Source: Gentiana macrophylla
Taxonomy: Eukaryota > Streptophyta > Magnoliopsida > Gentianales > Gentianaceae
Assembly (NCBI GenBank): GCA_026214975.1
Contig: CM047815.1
Location: forward strand, 83,596,800-83,660,799
DNA length: 64,000 bases
Direction of reading: 5' to 3'
The position numbers were made by a program, and so were the translations under genes. The notes under the pieces were generated by a model, which did not search any database, was not told where the DNA came from, and worked only from the letters and a program-made list of their open reading frames with translations. Of this stretch, positions 53,345 through 64,000 are shown one piece after another. The first letter of the stretch is position 1; each line of letters opens with the position of its first letter.

Positions 53345-53412
<68 letters not shown>
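53345..53412. repeat. (TA)n microsatellite
   Basis: About 34 uninterrupted TA units beside the Helitron-like end. The open frames rich in Ile/Tyr (53131-53451) are artefacts of it. Confidence 0.95.
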
Positions 53413-53414
<2 letters not shown>

Positions 53415-54668
53415 ATATCTAATATTAATATTTGGAAATACAATTAATTAAATTATACAATCCAAGTGTATCTTATACACTCCAAACTTGTGCCACCTTT
53501 AGCCATAAATTGGTTTAGGAATATTCTTTAATTAATATAATATTATTAATATCTTGTATTATATTTATTCATAATAAATAAATACCACCATATTAATTTA
53601 CCACTATAACCTTTACTGATCTCGAGATAAACTTTCCTTATTTGGTTATCATCTATAACCACATTTTAATCCGACTAGATGTTCTTATGTGTGTGACCCG
53701 ATAGGCTTCGAATATGTTGGCCGTAGACACAAAGTGCAAATTACTTAAAATACCCTTCATACCTAACGATCACGGGATAGCGTCTAGCAACACACTGTGA
53801 CCCCAATCATCGGAAGAGTCAAATGCAATGACTACTACCTTTCATGTGAAACAGTTACCGTGTAAGTTACAATCTTATCGCTGTAATAATATCCATACGG
53901 TCGTTAGTCGAGTGTCGAAACATCAACAACCGTATCTTATAATCTGGATATCTTGCTCTCTCGAAGTAACTCGTTTTCTCCCACTTTGTAAAGATTCACG
54001 AGAGTAAGATATTCCTTATAAGAAGGCCATTTCGAATATTCGATCACAATCATATGATACGCGATTCCCGGATGAACAATCATGTATACTCCATGCTTCA
54101 GTATCATACCCAATCACTACCGCATGATCGCCCCATGGCTAGAGGAAACCTCAATAGTGTCAAAGCATGACAATCCACACCGTGATGCCATGAAGACTCC
54201 GGTCCAAACGATAATTACACAACCGTCACATAGTGTGACACTTATCCGTGTAAGTGGGTCAGTCTAACGTACGCATTCTCAAATACACGTCCACGTACAG
54301 TCCAAGTGTCTCTACACTTCGATAGACGAGATCTATCCCTGCCCTTAAAGACAGAAGACATCTAATACGTGCTAGTCTGTTTATCAATGTCCTGTTTAAT
54401 AGTACATCAGCCTAGAGACATTTAAGTATCAAACTTATTAAAGTGATTAGAGATCTCATCAACCATAATCGCCTATCATTGTTTCTCTATCACAGTTTAA
54501 TACTAAGGACGTTATCATATAATAATTCATAATTGGTTCTTTAAAAGAACATATATATGACAACATAAAAGCCATTTTATATATGTATAAACATAAAGAA
54601 ATAGTAGAAATGATCCGACCCGGTCGGATCCGGTCCAACCCGGTTGGGTTTAGGACACTATTTCAACA

Positions 54669-56320
54669 ATCTCCCACTTGGCCTAAAACCAATCACTCGC
54701 ACACACAAGACCAAGTTAAAACACAAGAATCTCATGCAATACTCGCAACCAGCCCTAGCCATAAACGGATCGCTATCCGTGGGGACTCAGACTATCTTCA
54801 TATCATGTTCCAAACGGCCAAGTCAAAGGAACCGCCTCAACACACACACGAATCTCTAACGAGACCCTGGTCCTTGCTTCAAGCAATGAATCCACTTACT
54901 ATATCAGCTATATAGAAAAGGTGGAAGAACCGTACAAGGTTCAGGAATGAACCTTCTAGATCCATGTATTGCTCCCGCTGTGCCTCCAAGGCAATACTGT
55001 GCTTTGGATAAGTTGTAGAGTTTACAGTGACCCATAGGCTAGAACGTTTCTAGCTCACTGTATCACTTAATCAAAGTGACTGCAACCCAGACTATAGCTC
55101 CCACTCGCCTTCATAAGACTCAGGATATATGTCTGTATATCTACGTTTATTCAATTCCAAATTTCAATAAACTAGAAAACTATCCTTAACTTGTTTAAGG
55201 ACATTCTCGACATTCACCAGATTTACTTTCACAGTTGCACATGACTCTTCATGGACTATGAACATCTGGCATTATCTTTATGATGGTTCCAATTGCAGCA
55301 GCGAAGGAAACCTTCCATAAGTATCATCATCTTTCACCTTATCTTTAGGACTAACGTCCTAACATAGATAGATCTTGAGAACTCTGGCTAGCAGTATCTC
55401 CTTACATGATCTATGCTAAACTCTTTTCAGCATCACATCTATATAGGTAAACTATAATCTAACAGCAGTCAAATCTATCACTATAGATTTTTATTTCTAA
55501 AATAAGAACTGCTTATCCAAGTGCTTTCGTAAAGACCTTGAACTACCAAACATTAATTGACTGTGACATGGGGTGATAATTCTCGAGAGAGATATATAAT
55601 ACCTTACTCAAAAGTCATAGCACACTCCCACTATTCATCTTGCCCATCGGGCATATCCTTCTTTTGACTAAATCAAACTCCTTTGATTATCAAACAAAGA
55701 AATCGTCTTGAGAAACTTGTTTGAGTCCATAAATGAATATCATGGGCTTACATATCATGTTACCGTCTATGAACATCGAGTTGTTTGCCCAACGCTTCAA
55801 CACTATCATATAGTCATGATACAAAGTTATAACAAGTTTTTATCTGAATAGAAATAGGCTCAGCCTTACAGGGACATTCCAACTAGGCAAGACAGACTAG
55901 GTTCATAACCTGGTTGTCACTGATTGAATCTAACTCAGATATTATGGCACCTGGCCATATCTCTCAAACTTGCCTTTCAAACATTCCTTCATAAGTCGTG
56001 AGATATTCAATCTTCAAGATGAACATACCGGCAGCCTTTTCAGGCTTGAGGTTATCCACAAACTTACAGAACTTTTGGGTGCACTGAGCAGTGTTCTACA
56101 CCTCATCGCTATGCGGGGTCTGCTCATGTTCCAGTGGTTGAATATATCTTTGTGGTTCTCAAACTACCTTTGAGATCTAATCAACTCCCACTGTTTCTTT
56201 TGGAAGAAACACTTCCTCTAGAAGACAGCATGTTTGGAGACAGACGTTTTGCTCCGCGGACAAGTAAATAATACCCAGCGTACTTGCTAAGATATTCCAT
56301 AAAGTTGCATATGTCGTACT
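54669..56320 (-). mobile_element. Degenerate 3' internal region of the copia-type element
   Basis: This follows the purine tract CCAAGTGGGAGATT (54682-54669, minus strand). Stops occur in every frame and I can identify no domain. Short words resembling copia pol are too weak to call. The region ends at 56320, where the LTR of the next element begins. Its 5' part must lie beyond that element. Confidence 0.55.
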
Positions 56321-58024
56321 TGTTGGTCCTTTGAAAAGGCTTTGGTTAAGTTTAGAGGGGGGTGAATAAACTTAACACTTAAAACTTTTTGGAGTTAACA
56401 AAATCAACAACTTCAAAGACTAGCGATACTTGATGAGAGTTCCGATACTTTAAGTCTGGCCGATATACTGGTAGTCTCTTGAAAGTTAAGGTTCTTTGAG
56501 TTTGTGCAGCGGATATATCAAAAATAAGCCTTGTTACTTGTTGTTAAAAATATGATACTAAGTATTGGATACTCAGTAGTGTCTGTGTGTGTATAATCAG
56601 TTGCTAGTTCAGCAGGTTTATGTATATAAATAACTGAATGCAGAATATAAAAAGCAGTAAGTAAATGCTCAGTCTTATAGTGGTTCCAGGTGATGTAATC
56701 CTGTACGTCCACTCTTCTCCTGTGATGTAGTAGGTAATCCACTAGAAATCTTTGAGGTTACACAGTTACAAAGATTCCTAAGTTGTCTGTCCTTCACCAA
56801 TAGCTATGGCTTCACTGGCTGAAATTCAGAACATGTTAGATTGTCGATCCTAAGATTTCCTTTGGTCCTTGAAGGTAGTATTGCCTCTTCACACGGCTCC
56901 ACCACACAATGTGATCTTTCACACACACAAGTGTGCTTCACATCTATAGCGGAGTTCTTTATGAGAATAAAGATTGAATCAACTGAATGATTCAAATGCA
57001 GTTGCTTGATTAGGATGAGATAATCAGCAGCTTGCTATCTTCAGTAGTGTATGCTTGATATTGCTTGAATGCTTGAATACACTTGAAGATTTACTGGATC
57101 AGTAGGTTTCAGTTCAGTGACCTCAGCAGGGTGAAAACTCAGAATATATTGCTTGTAATTCTTGTTAATCATCATCTTGTTTCTGAGTTGAGGGTCTTCT
57201 ACTTATAGGTAGGAGAGCATGTGACTCCATTTGAAATTCAAATATAACCGTTCAAGGTTTTGTCCCATCTCGAAATGCTTTCGTCCTTTCATAGATCGAC
57301 ATCATCAAAAGTCCTTTTTGGCGGTCGCGATCTGTCACCCTTTGACTTTTCACCATTGGATAGAGATCTGAATCATCCCAACGTCTATGTAATCTTAGCC
57401 CTTGATTTGTTAGGTGAGTCTGAGGTTGTTAGCTGTCCTTATCCTTTTAGTTAACCAATAAAATCTTGATTTAACCGAGGTATATGTTCAGCAGGTTCAT
57501 AAGTCTGCTAAAGTGCCAACCAGTCTACTGATCCTTACTTGCTGTGTTAAACTTGAAATGCAACAGACTTCTCATATCTAACTTATTGATATGAAGTTAG
57601 ATAACATCCTTTATCAAATAACTAAGTTCCAAACCTCATCCAACTTGAGGAACTTAGACCTTCTTCAACAGGTATATGTAATCAGTTTAATCCATCACAG
57701 ATTTAATTAAACTTGATTCCATATCCTTGACTTTAAATACTAAGTTTGATCCCTTAGTCTTCTTCAGAAGAGAGTTTGACCCCTCACCTTTAGTCTTCAG
57801 CAGGTTCCGGCTATCTACTGACTAATCTACCCTACTTACCTAAAACTAGTCTCATTGATAAACCTCAAAATGACTATTCTGATACTTGTTTGATCAAACC
57901 TAATTATGTATCAAACTCTAATAAGCCTATACATGTAATCTAGACATCTTTTGCCTTTGCACTATAATGACTAGTAAGGCACTCATTACCAAAACATAAG
58001 TTATATGAGAAAATTAGTCCAACA
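56321..58024 (-). mobile_element. 3' LTR (1704 bp) of the second Sirevirus-like element
   Basis: The sense start TGTTGGACTAATTTTCTC lies after the purine tract and the end is GGACCAACA at 56321. Near the end the sense phrase TTTATTCACCCCCCTC matches the C-rich end of the first element's LTRs. It contains four CAGCAGG and about twelve ACTGA/TCAGT words. Confidence 0.88.
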
Positions 58025-58040
58025 ATTTCCCCCTTTTTGG
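58025..58040 (-). promoter_or_regulatory. Polypurine tract
   Basis: In sense, CCAAAAAGGGGGAAAT lies directly before the LTR start, nearly identical to the tract at 26637-26650. Confidence 0.82.
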
Positions 58041-58186
58041 TAATGATGCCACTACCCTCACTTATCAGCAAAGCAAAAGATAAACACCAAAAGAGAACAA
58101 GTAATCATCTTTCATTATAAATCTTTGTTCAACTTTATTACAGTCTAAGATCAGCAAAGTAAATAAAGCATTAAAAGTATGTTGAT

Positions 58187-61100
58187 CTATCTTCTTCTTT
58201 CTCTATCTTTCTTTTCCCTTTCTTCTCTAGCCCTCTCTGCTTGCTCTTGATAATCTTTGATTTGTTGAATGACATCCCTCATCCATTCATTTTCAATCAG
58301 AGAGAAGTCTATGTAGGGATGAAGCTCTTTCCACCAATTCCAAGCCTCTGGTAGAACAAGGTTGATTTGATTAACCACGAAGCCCATTCTCATATCTGAC
58401 TCCTTAAATTCATCCAGAGAATCTCTTGCTCTAAGATTAGGTCTTCCAATCTTTCCTCCTTTGGCTTTGTCTTTGTGCCCTTAAGGCTTTAACCCTAGCC
58501 TCCCAAAACTTGAGTCCCAAGAAAGAGTTAAGTCTTTCATGAAATCCTTTATCATGATAGGGTTTCCTTTTCTTTGTGATACACTTTCTTGTACTCTCTC
58601 GGCCAAATCATCATCAGTTGTACTCTTTCAGTGCGAGAGTTCAAAGAATGCATTTGTATCATCATTGAACCTCTTTTGTGCTAAGAGACTTGCGGCCCTC
58701 TTTTGCGGCGGTGATTGGGCCTCTTCCCCTAGTGACATCATTAACAAAACGGGGGAGTAGACCATGTACAGCTTCCTGGTGGATACAAAGCTTGTTCAGT
58801 TGTCCTTCCATGATAGGTGTTCTTTCATCAACTGCAACAATCCTTGATTGAAAGTCTGCTCTAGTAGATTGATCCTCTCAGTTACCTTAGGATCCAATCC
58901 AGCAGGGTTTGATGATTCAGCAGGCTGGACTTGTTTTGAGGGCTCAGCAATGTCATCCAACTTCTTGTTGATAGCTTCAAACTGATCAGTAAAGGATGAA
59001 TTCCTTGTAAATTGTGTTGTCTTGATCGATCGACATCCTTTTGTAGCTCATCAATGACATGTCGATTGGAATTGATGTGTGGGGACACCGATTGAGAGCA
59101 TGTCTATTAGTGTTGAATTGCCTCATCAGTTCCTCAAATCTTTGCTCTTGCCTGTCAAGTTGAGTTCTTAGCTGAGTAATTTCATTTCTCACAGCTCTTA
59201 ACTCACCCATGACCTGTGGTGGTATAGCACCATCCATAGCTCCAGCTCCTGGTGCAGCAAACTCTTCAGCAGGTTCTTCTACATTGTACTGTGCATGAAG
59301 TCTGCTGACCACCATAGCTCTACTCATATCTCTTCCTTCTTAGATAGGAACTTCCTCATCTATGACCTCAAGAATTGGTACATTCTCTGGTTGAGGTGCC
59401 TCATCTGAAGAGATTTCTTCAACATCCAGGAAATCATCAACATTAATGTCATAGTCCAGCAATTGCTCATCAGAAGTAGCAGCAGGTTGCTGACCATCTT
59501 TCCCATCAGTGGACTTTCCTCCAAAGAGCTCTCATCGCAGAGCCTCTACTCCAAAGAGGCTCTACTACGACGACTTTGTACCTCGGTGGGGTTTCCTCCA
59601 AACCCATCAATGGTTCCAACCTTTGTCCAGTCTTTGTTTGAGTCCCAAAGAACCTGCACCTCCGATTCCGACCTTTGTGCAAATTTGTTTGAGTCCCGAC
59701 CACTGTACCACCTCTTCAAGTATAGGATCAGCAGGTTGTGCATTTGTAGCTTGATCCAATACTTCAACTGGTTGAGGATTGAATTCTGTCTCATTATCCA
59801 TCTGGAAGTCATCAGCATGACCAATATGTGTTAGGATAATGGCAGTCTTGGAAATAGTGTCCTCAAAGTCAAATCCACCCTGATATTCGATGGAGTCATC
59901 TGAGGAGGCACTAGGCTCACTATAATCGTGACCTTTTAAAATCCTCAACCCAAAGAACCTGGTCCTGTTGTTGATCAGTAGGGTCTTCTACCACATGAAA
60001 ACCTCCATCCTCAGTGGACTGATCAGCCTCAGGAACCTGTTCCACCCTAGGTTCATTAACCATGGCACTGCCACTGGTTTCACCTTGAAACTTGGGGGGT
60101 GGAGGAGGACCATCAGAATCAGATGAAGAATCATCATCTGCATCCTCTCTTGGAGATCTGATCTTGATACCTGAGTCCTTCTTCTTGTTTGCAATCAGAT
60201 CAAAAATCCTTGATTGTAACTCAGTAGTATCAATCAGATCTATCAGACTCTCTACTCCTAAACTTGTAAACACCCACTCTACAAAATCTTTCATTGGAGC
60301 TTCAGCAGGTTGTTGTCTTTTGTAGTACCCAAACTTCCACTGGAAATAATCAGCAACCAATAGAAGTTGTGGATCCACAAAGTCTTCTTTTCTCTTCTCA
60401 TGTCTAACAGGGGACTTGAGTGATTCTTGGGGAGCTTTACCAGACCCTTGCTGTGCACCAAATTGCTCAACCAGCAGGACCAGAGTCTCTTCAGCAGATT
60501 CTTCAATGTAAGTAGGTTCCTGAGATTGTACTTGTGGACCTACTGTCATCATCTGCTCCAAAAGTTCATCAACCCGACTGATATTCTTATCAGCAGGGTC
60601 AGCAGCCAACTGCTCTTCCCCCTGAATTCTTGCACTATCAGCAGGGTCTTCAACAACTTCTTCTCTTACCTCAGCTACCACAGCAGGTTGTGGTTCAGTG
60701 GGTTGCTGTGGTACTTCAGTAACTTTCTCAATCACTTCTTCAACCACCACAGCAGGTTGTGGTTCAGTGGGTTGCTGTGGTACTTCAGTAACTTTCTCAA
60801 TCACTTCTTCAACCACCACAAAGAGTTGAGGTTACGTGGTTCTTTGTGGTGTCTCGATTGATGTCCCAAAGAAATTTCGGGTCTCGGCGAGAGTCTGCGC
60901 ACATCCTCAAGCGAGTTGCTCAAAAACTACCTGCTCTGCATCAGTAGATTTATCAGCCTCAGTAGATGATGAATCAGTAACTTCCACAGGCCTGATAATT
61001 GTGAGGGGTTCAGCATCAACAGCTTCATCTCATTCCCCCTCAACTGATGCTTCATATTCTCTTTGAGCCTTCAGATTTCTCATTTCTTTCCCCTTTCCAT

Positions 61101-62214
61101 GTTTTTGCTTGAGTCTGACCTCCTTTAATTTCTTGGAAAGTGGCTCTATGTCATCATCAATGTCTGGGACAGCAGCCTTCCTCTTTCTACTGTCAACAAC
61201 ATCTTGTTTAGCAGCAACAGTAGGGTCTGAAGTTTCTACATCAGCTGGACCCACAGCAGACTCACCAGTCTGTGCTGTTTGTTGCTTTGTTTTCTTTCTC
61301 CGTAAAAGCTCTGTGATTTTCTGGGAATCAACAGCTTTCTTTCTCTTTGCTGGTGCCTTCTTGCGTGCAGCAGGTTTAGCAGATTCTTTCTGAGGTTGCT
61401 GAACCTGCTTACCACCTTGACCACCATCACCTCCATCATCATGGTCATCACCAGCAGCCTCCTGAACTTCTTCATCATCATCAAGTCCAGGGATGACATA
61501 ATCAATCTCCTTCTTGTATCTGGTCTTGTTGATTGATTCAGGTTTCACATCAGCAACCTTCAGGTGGTTCAGCAGGGTCTGAACCAGTAGACCCAAAGGC
61601 AGGGCCTTGGACTTCTTCTTCCTGCCTTTTTCTTCCTTGGATAACTTCTTCATGTGATTGATGAGGTATCCAGACCTATCAAACTTCTAACTTCTACAGA
61701 TAATAATCATCAAATCTATCTTGGGCCCTGATAGAGTGTCCAAGCTCCATGATAATCCCAGTATATTTTTGGCAATGAGTTTTCTCAATAAACTGTACTC
61801 ATTCCCAATGTCATGGCATTTGATACCTGGGATGGATTTAATATCTCCATCATTCTTTATTTGATCAAAAAATGCCATCCTTGACAGACCCATGGTATCC
61901 GGATTTGCAGGGGCACCTACAACTTCCTCAAATCTAAATGCTTCCCTCAGTAGATTTGGAGAGATGACCAACTTTTGACCATTCACAGTAGTTGTGAATG
62001 AGTCACTATCTTCTACAATCACCATGTTCATCCAGAAATCAATCACATTCCTGTTTGAAATGGTCTTCAATCGATTGTTCAATACATTTTCCAATCCAGG
62101 GATTCTCATAATCCTTCGACCTATTTGAATCGCCAAATCTGTCTTATTGGCATCAACAACAAATCCCTTAACACTCTGACTTGTTCCAATCTGAACTTCA
62201 TATTCTTCCGACAT
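58187..62214 (-). pseudogene. Accessory (env-position) protein of the second Sirevirus-like element
   Basis: The ATG at 62214 (MSEEYEVQIGTSQ) opens the globular domain homologous to 19288-19830 (FTTTVNG; LSGPKIDLM). A TAG at about 61687 is followed in frame by GYLINHMKKLSKEEKGRKKK and a long Lys/Ala-rich basic part (RKKAPAKRKKAVDS; SRKRKAAVPDIDDD) to 61030. Then come acidic Glu/Val/Pro repeats (60819-59920), a coiled-coil (59327-58986: LRAVRNEITQLRTQLDRQEQ) and a basic end (58393-58187). Several stops and shifts break it. It has no signal peptide or clear membrane helix. Basic clusters suggest a nuclear or nucleic-acid-binding role. Function unknown. Confidence 0.6.
60681..60819 (-). repeat. 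Two tandem 69-bp repeats (23 residues) in the accessory frame
   Basis: The repeat unit runs from CAGCAGGTTGTGGTTCAG at 60681 to the same word at 60750 and on to about 60819. Each unit encodes 23 residues beginning VVEEVIEKVTEVPQQP. The two copies are identical or nearly so, which points to a recent duplication. Each copy contains one CAGCAGG motif. Confidence 0.85.
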
Positions 62215-62900
62215 GATTTTTGAGAAATGAAAAAGATGAAGATGAACGGTTCTTCTGAAAATTCTTTAAGTGTAAAAACAAAGTGTAAGTAAAGAGATTG
62301 TAACCGGTTTATGGTGTAAGAGACTGGTTTATAAGGACAGAGGCTGTAAAAGTTTTCAGTGCACGATTTATGAGGCAACCACGATTAAATTGAGTGAAAA
62401 TTACAGCGCCACATCCTCCATTAATTAATCCAGGCGTTTTTAACCGGTTAGAACGTGGAATCAAGGTTAAAACAGATGAAATAAATATCCCGCCACTTGC
62501 TGTTGACTTTAAATAATGTTGACTGTATAACGTACACTTCAGCAGGGTTATGATCCAAACAGGTAAACTTCAGCGAGGTAAACTCAAGCGAGGTTGGTTC
62601 AAGTGATCTGCTTTGAAGAGGTTCAAAGAATTTCTTCGATCGAAAAAACTCTGCTGATCTTCAATTTTCTCCTTGTTTTGTTCAATTGATAATACAATAT
62701 GAAGTTTAATACCAATGACTGATCTGTCAAGTGAGCTCACCCAACATGACAAAGACCAATCCCCTTGGCAACCTCATTTGCTCAATTGTCCAAAAAAAAA
62801 GTACATGGAATTGTTGATATTAATGACTAATCTGCTAAGTGAGCTCACCCAACATAGCAAAGACTAATCCCCTTGGTGAATTCCAATACATTGCTGATCA
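62215..62900 (-). other. Gap between pol and accessory frame, with promoter-like sequence
   Basis: Non-coding. In sense it follows the pol stop near 62901 and contains a TATAAA at 62333-62328, 119 bp before the accessory ATG, and a short AT-rich leader (TTTCATTTCTCAAAAATC). One CAGCAGG lies near 62539. Two similar segments, about 62700-62760 and 62815-62880 (GAGCTCACCCAACAT), form a direct repeat. Confidence 0.55.
62328..62333 (-). promoter_or_regulatory. TATA box of the accessory frame
   Basis: Minus-strand TATAAA in the phrase CTGTCCTTATAAACCAG, matching the position of TATAAATA at 19187 in the other element. Confidence 0.5.
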
Positions 62901-64000
62901 TCAGTCAACTTTGATAATTCCAAGTTCAGTCCTTAACTTTGCAAATCTTTCACTATCAAGTGGTTTAGTGAAGATATCAGCAAGTTGATCTTCAGTAAGG
63001 ACATATAGAACCACCACATCCTTCTTTTCAACATGATCTCTTATGAAGTGATGCCTCACATCAATGTGTTTGGTTCTTGAGTGAAATACAGGATTTTCAG
63101 TAATAGCAATTGCACTTGTATTATCACACATGATTGGAATCTCCTTTTCTTCAATTCCATAATCCCTTAACTGTTGTCTTAGCCATAGCACTTGTGCACA
63201 AAGAACTTCCAAAGAGCCTATATATTCAAATTTTCAAAGAGTGGAGGTTGAAATGGAGTTTTGCTTCTTGCTAAACCAGGAAACCAATCTATTTCCCATC
63301 AACTGACAGGTTCCTGATGTACTCTTTCTATCAATCTTGCATCCAGCATAATCAGAATCTGAATAAGATATGACTTTGAAACTTCCTTCCTTGGAATGCC
63401 AAATGCCAACTCCCAAAGTCTCTTTTAGGTACTTGAGAATCCTCTTGACTGCACCTAAATGACTTTCTTTAGGTTTTGATTGAAATCTTGCACAAACACC
63501 TACAAAGAAAGGATATATCAGTCTGCACGTTTGTTAGTACATCGATCGCCTATCATCCTTCTGTACAAGGTCTGATCAACATCTTTTCCTTCTTTATCTT
63601 CATCCAATCTGATATTTGTGCTCATTGGAGTTGAGTTCTTTGTACTATTTTCCATACCAAATTTCTTCAAAAGCTCCTTGGTGTATTTGGTTTGGTGAAT
63701 GAAGATACCATATTTTAACTGTTTGACTTGTAAACCTAAGAAGTAATTAAGTTCTCCCATCATACTCATCTGGAATTTACCCTTCATTAGGTTAGCAAAC
63801 TTTTCACATAACACATCATTTTCAGAACCAAATATGATATCATCCACATATATTTGTATCAGCAGGGTGCTGTCCCCTTCACTGATTCTGAAAAGAGTCT
63901 TGTCAATGATTCCTTTGGTAAAACCATTGTCCACCAAGAATTGAGATAGGGTCTCATACCAAGCTCTTGGTGCTTGTTTCAATCCATAAAGTGCTTTGTT
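62901..64000 (-). pseudogene. Sirevirus-like pol: reverse transcriptase and RNase H
   Basis: Sense order from the window edge: NKALYGLKQAPRAWYETL, the RT box YVDDIIFGS, then GELNYFLGLQVKQ and HQTKYTKELLKKFGM (63982-63518 and on to 64000). RNase H pieces follow at 63416-63234 (SDSDYAGCKIDRKSTSGTC) and 63212-62901 (MCDNTSAIAITENPVFHS, RTKHIDVRHHFIRDHV, DQLADIFTKPLD). The YVDD box is intact; frames shift near 63517 and 63233. The N-terminal pol is outside the window. The motifs are the Sirevirus/copia type. Confidence 0.9.

Larger units (their letters stand above)
51707..54668 (-). mobile_element. 3' LTR of a copia-type element, enlarged by a Helitron
   Basis: The sense start TGTTGAAATAGTGTCC (54668 downward) follows the tract CCAAGTGGGAGATT, a common plant copia polypurine/LTR junction. 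The LTR ends near AATTCCGCTGCGTTCCCGCG and AGATTTCCTAATT, next to chromovirus RNase H codons. The usual terminal CA is not clear. A TATA box (TATAAATA) lies at 52079-52072. Its end region matches the fragment at 11681-12020. About 0.93 kb of its length is the element at 52416-53344. Confidence 0.75.
56321..64000 (-). mobile_element. Second Sirevirus-like copia element, 3' side only
   Basis: On the minus strand come RT and RNase H (from the window edge to 62901), a non-coding gap with a TATA box, the accessory frame (62214-58187), a purine tract and a 3' LTR (58024-56321). It carries 19 CAGCAGG words in one orientation. It is related to the element at 15617-28435 in layout, LTR ends (TGTTGG...ACCAACA), purine tract and accessory protein, but is well diverged. 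It keeps pol. The 5' LTR and gag lie outside the window. Confidence 0.88.

Noticed and set aside
53131..53451. Ile/Tyr-rich open frames on both strands
   Set aside because: These are translations of the (TA)n microsatellite and neighbouring A-runs.
59500..59710. Possible CRISPR-like or tandem array in repeated GTTTGAGTCCC / GAGTCCCGA words
   Set aside because: Only two or three imperfect words occur within a decayed coding frame. There is no regular repeat-spacer structure, and this is a plant nuclear sequence.

Overview
This window is nuclear DNA of a flowering plant, very probably a eudicot. The evidence is multi-exon genes with GT-AG introns, plant LTR retrotransposons of several lineages, LINEs, a Helitron-like element and MITEs, plus a plant-type mitochondrial uL14 gene and a plant F-box/FBA gene. 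I cannot name the species. Most of the 64 kb is transposable element sequence, stacked by repeated insertion. Host genes occupy roughly 32.5-44.4 kb.

Left part (1-31.1 kb). In order: a 5'-truncated LINE (985-3020, minus strand); a very short LINE insertion with an 18-bp target duplication (4010-4172); and a small Ty3/gypsy element (5912-8727) whose 5' LTR has been cut in two by an inversion that moved its first half to 4304-4630. Next come a complete solo LTR of a chromovirus-like family (9058-11138, TSD AGCAC), a fragment of a copia-type LTR (11681-12020) and the 3' end of a copia element (12060-12705). A 5-kb Ty1/copia element follows (13233-31053, TSD GTGAA). A 12.8-kb Sirevirus-like element (15617-28435) is inserted in its integrase, and that element itself holds two solo LTRs (21327-23351, TSD GGATC; 23773-25558, TSD CTGAT). 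The Sirevirus-like element has lost pol but keeps remnants of gag and a long accessory (env-position) reading frame with its own TATA box.

Middle (31.1-44.4 kb). A 149-bp Mutator-type MITE lies at 31346-31494. The gene for mitochondrial ribosomal protein uL14 (HUELLENLOS type, plus strand, 32.5-35.0 kb) lies tail to tail with a nine-exon peptidase M50B-like membrane protein gene (35590-37718, minus strand). Both have intact splice sites but carry 1-nt indels in their exons. Then come a 5'-truncated LINE (39164-39712), a fold-back element with a 17-bp minisatellite core (39770-41065), a doubtful LRR-like remnant, an unidentified two-exon gene end, and an intact 468-codon F-box/FBA gene (42953-44359, minus strand).

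Right part (44.7-64 kb). Elements are nested one in another, all on the minus strand, each showing only its 3' side: LINE (44665-47829), then a chromovirus with chromodomain integrase (47830-51706), then a copia element with a 3-kb LTR that contains a Helitron-like insertion (51707-56320), then a second Sirevirus-like element (56321 to beyond 64000). The missing 5' sides should lie to the right of the window in reverse order.

The most interesting pattern is that each long-LTR element is loaded with its own short motif. ACTGA/TCAGT saturates the first Sirevirus-like element. CAGCAGG, in one orientation only, marks the second. Two positionally equivalent chromovirus-type LTRs hold arrays of unrelated motifs in the same paired 21-22-bp spacing. 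With the promoter-bearing accessory frame in both Sirevirus-like elements, this resembles the motif/anti-silencing systems known for VANDAL DNA transposons. That reading is a hypothesis.
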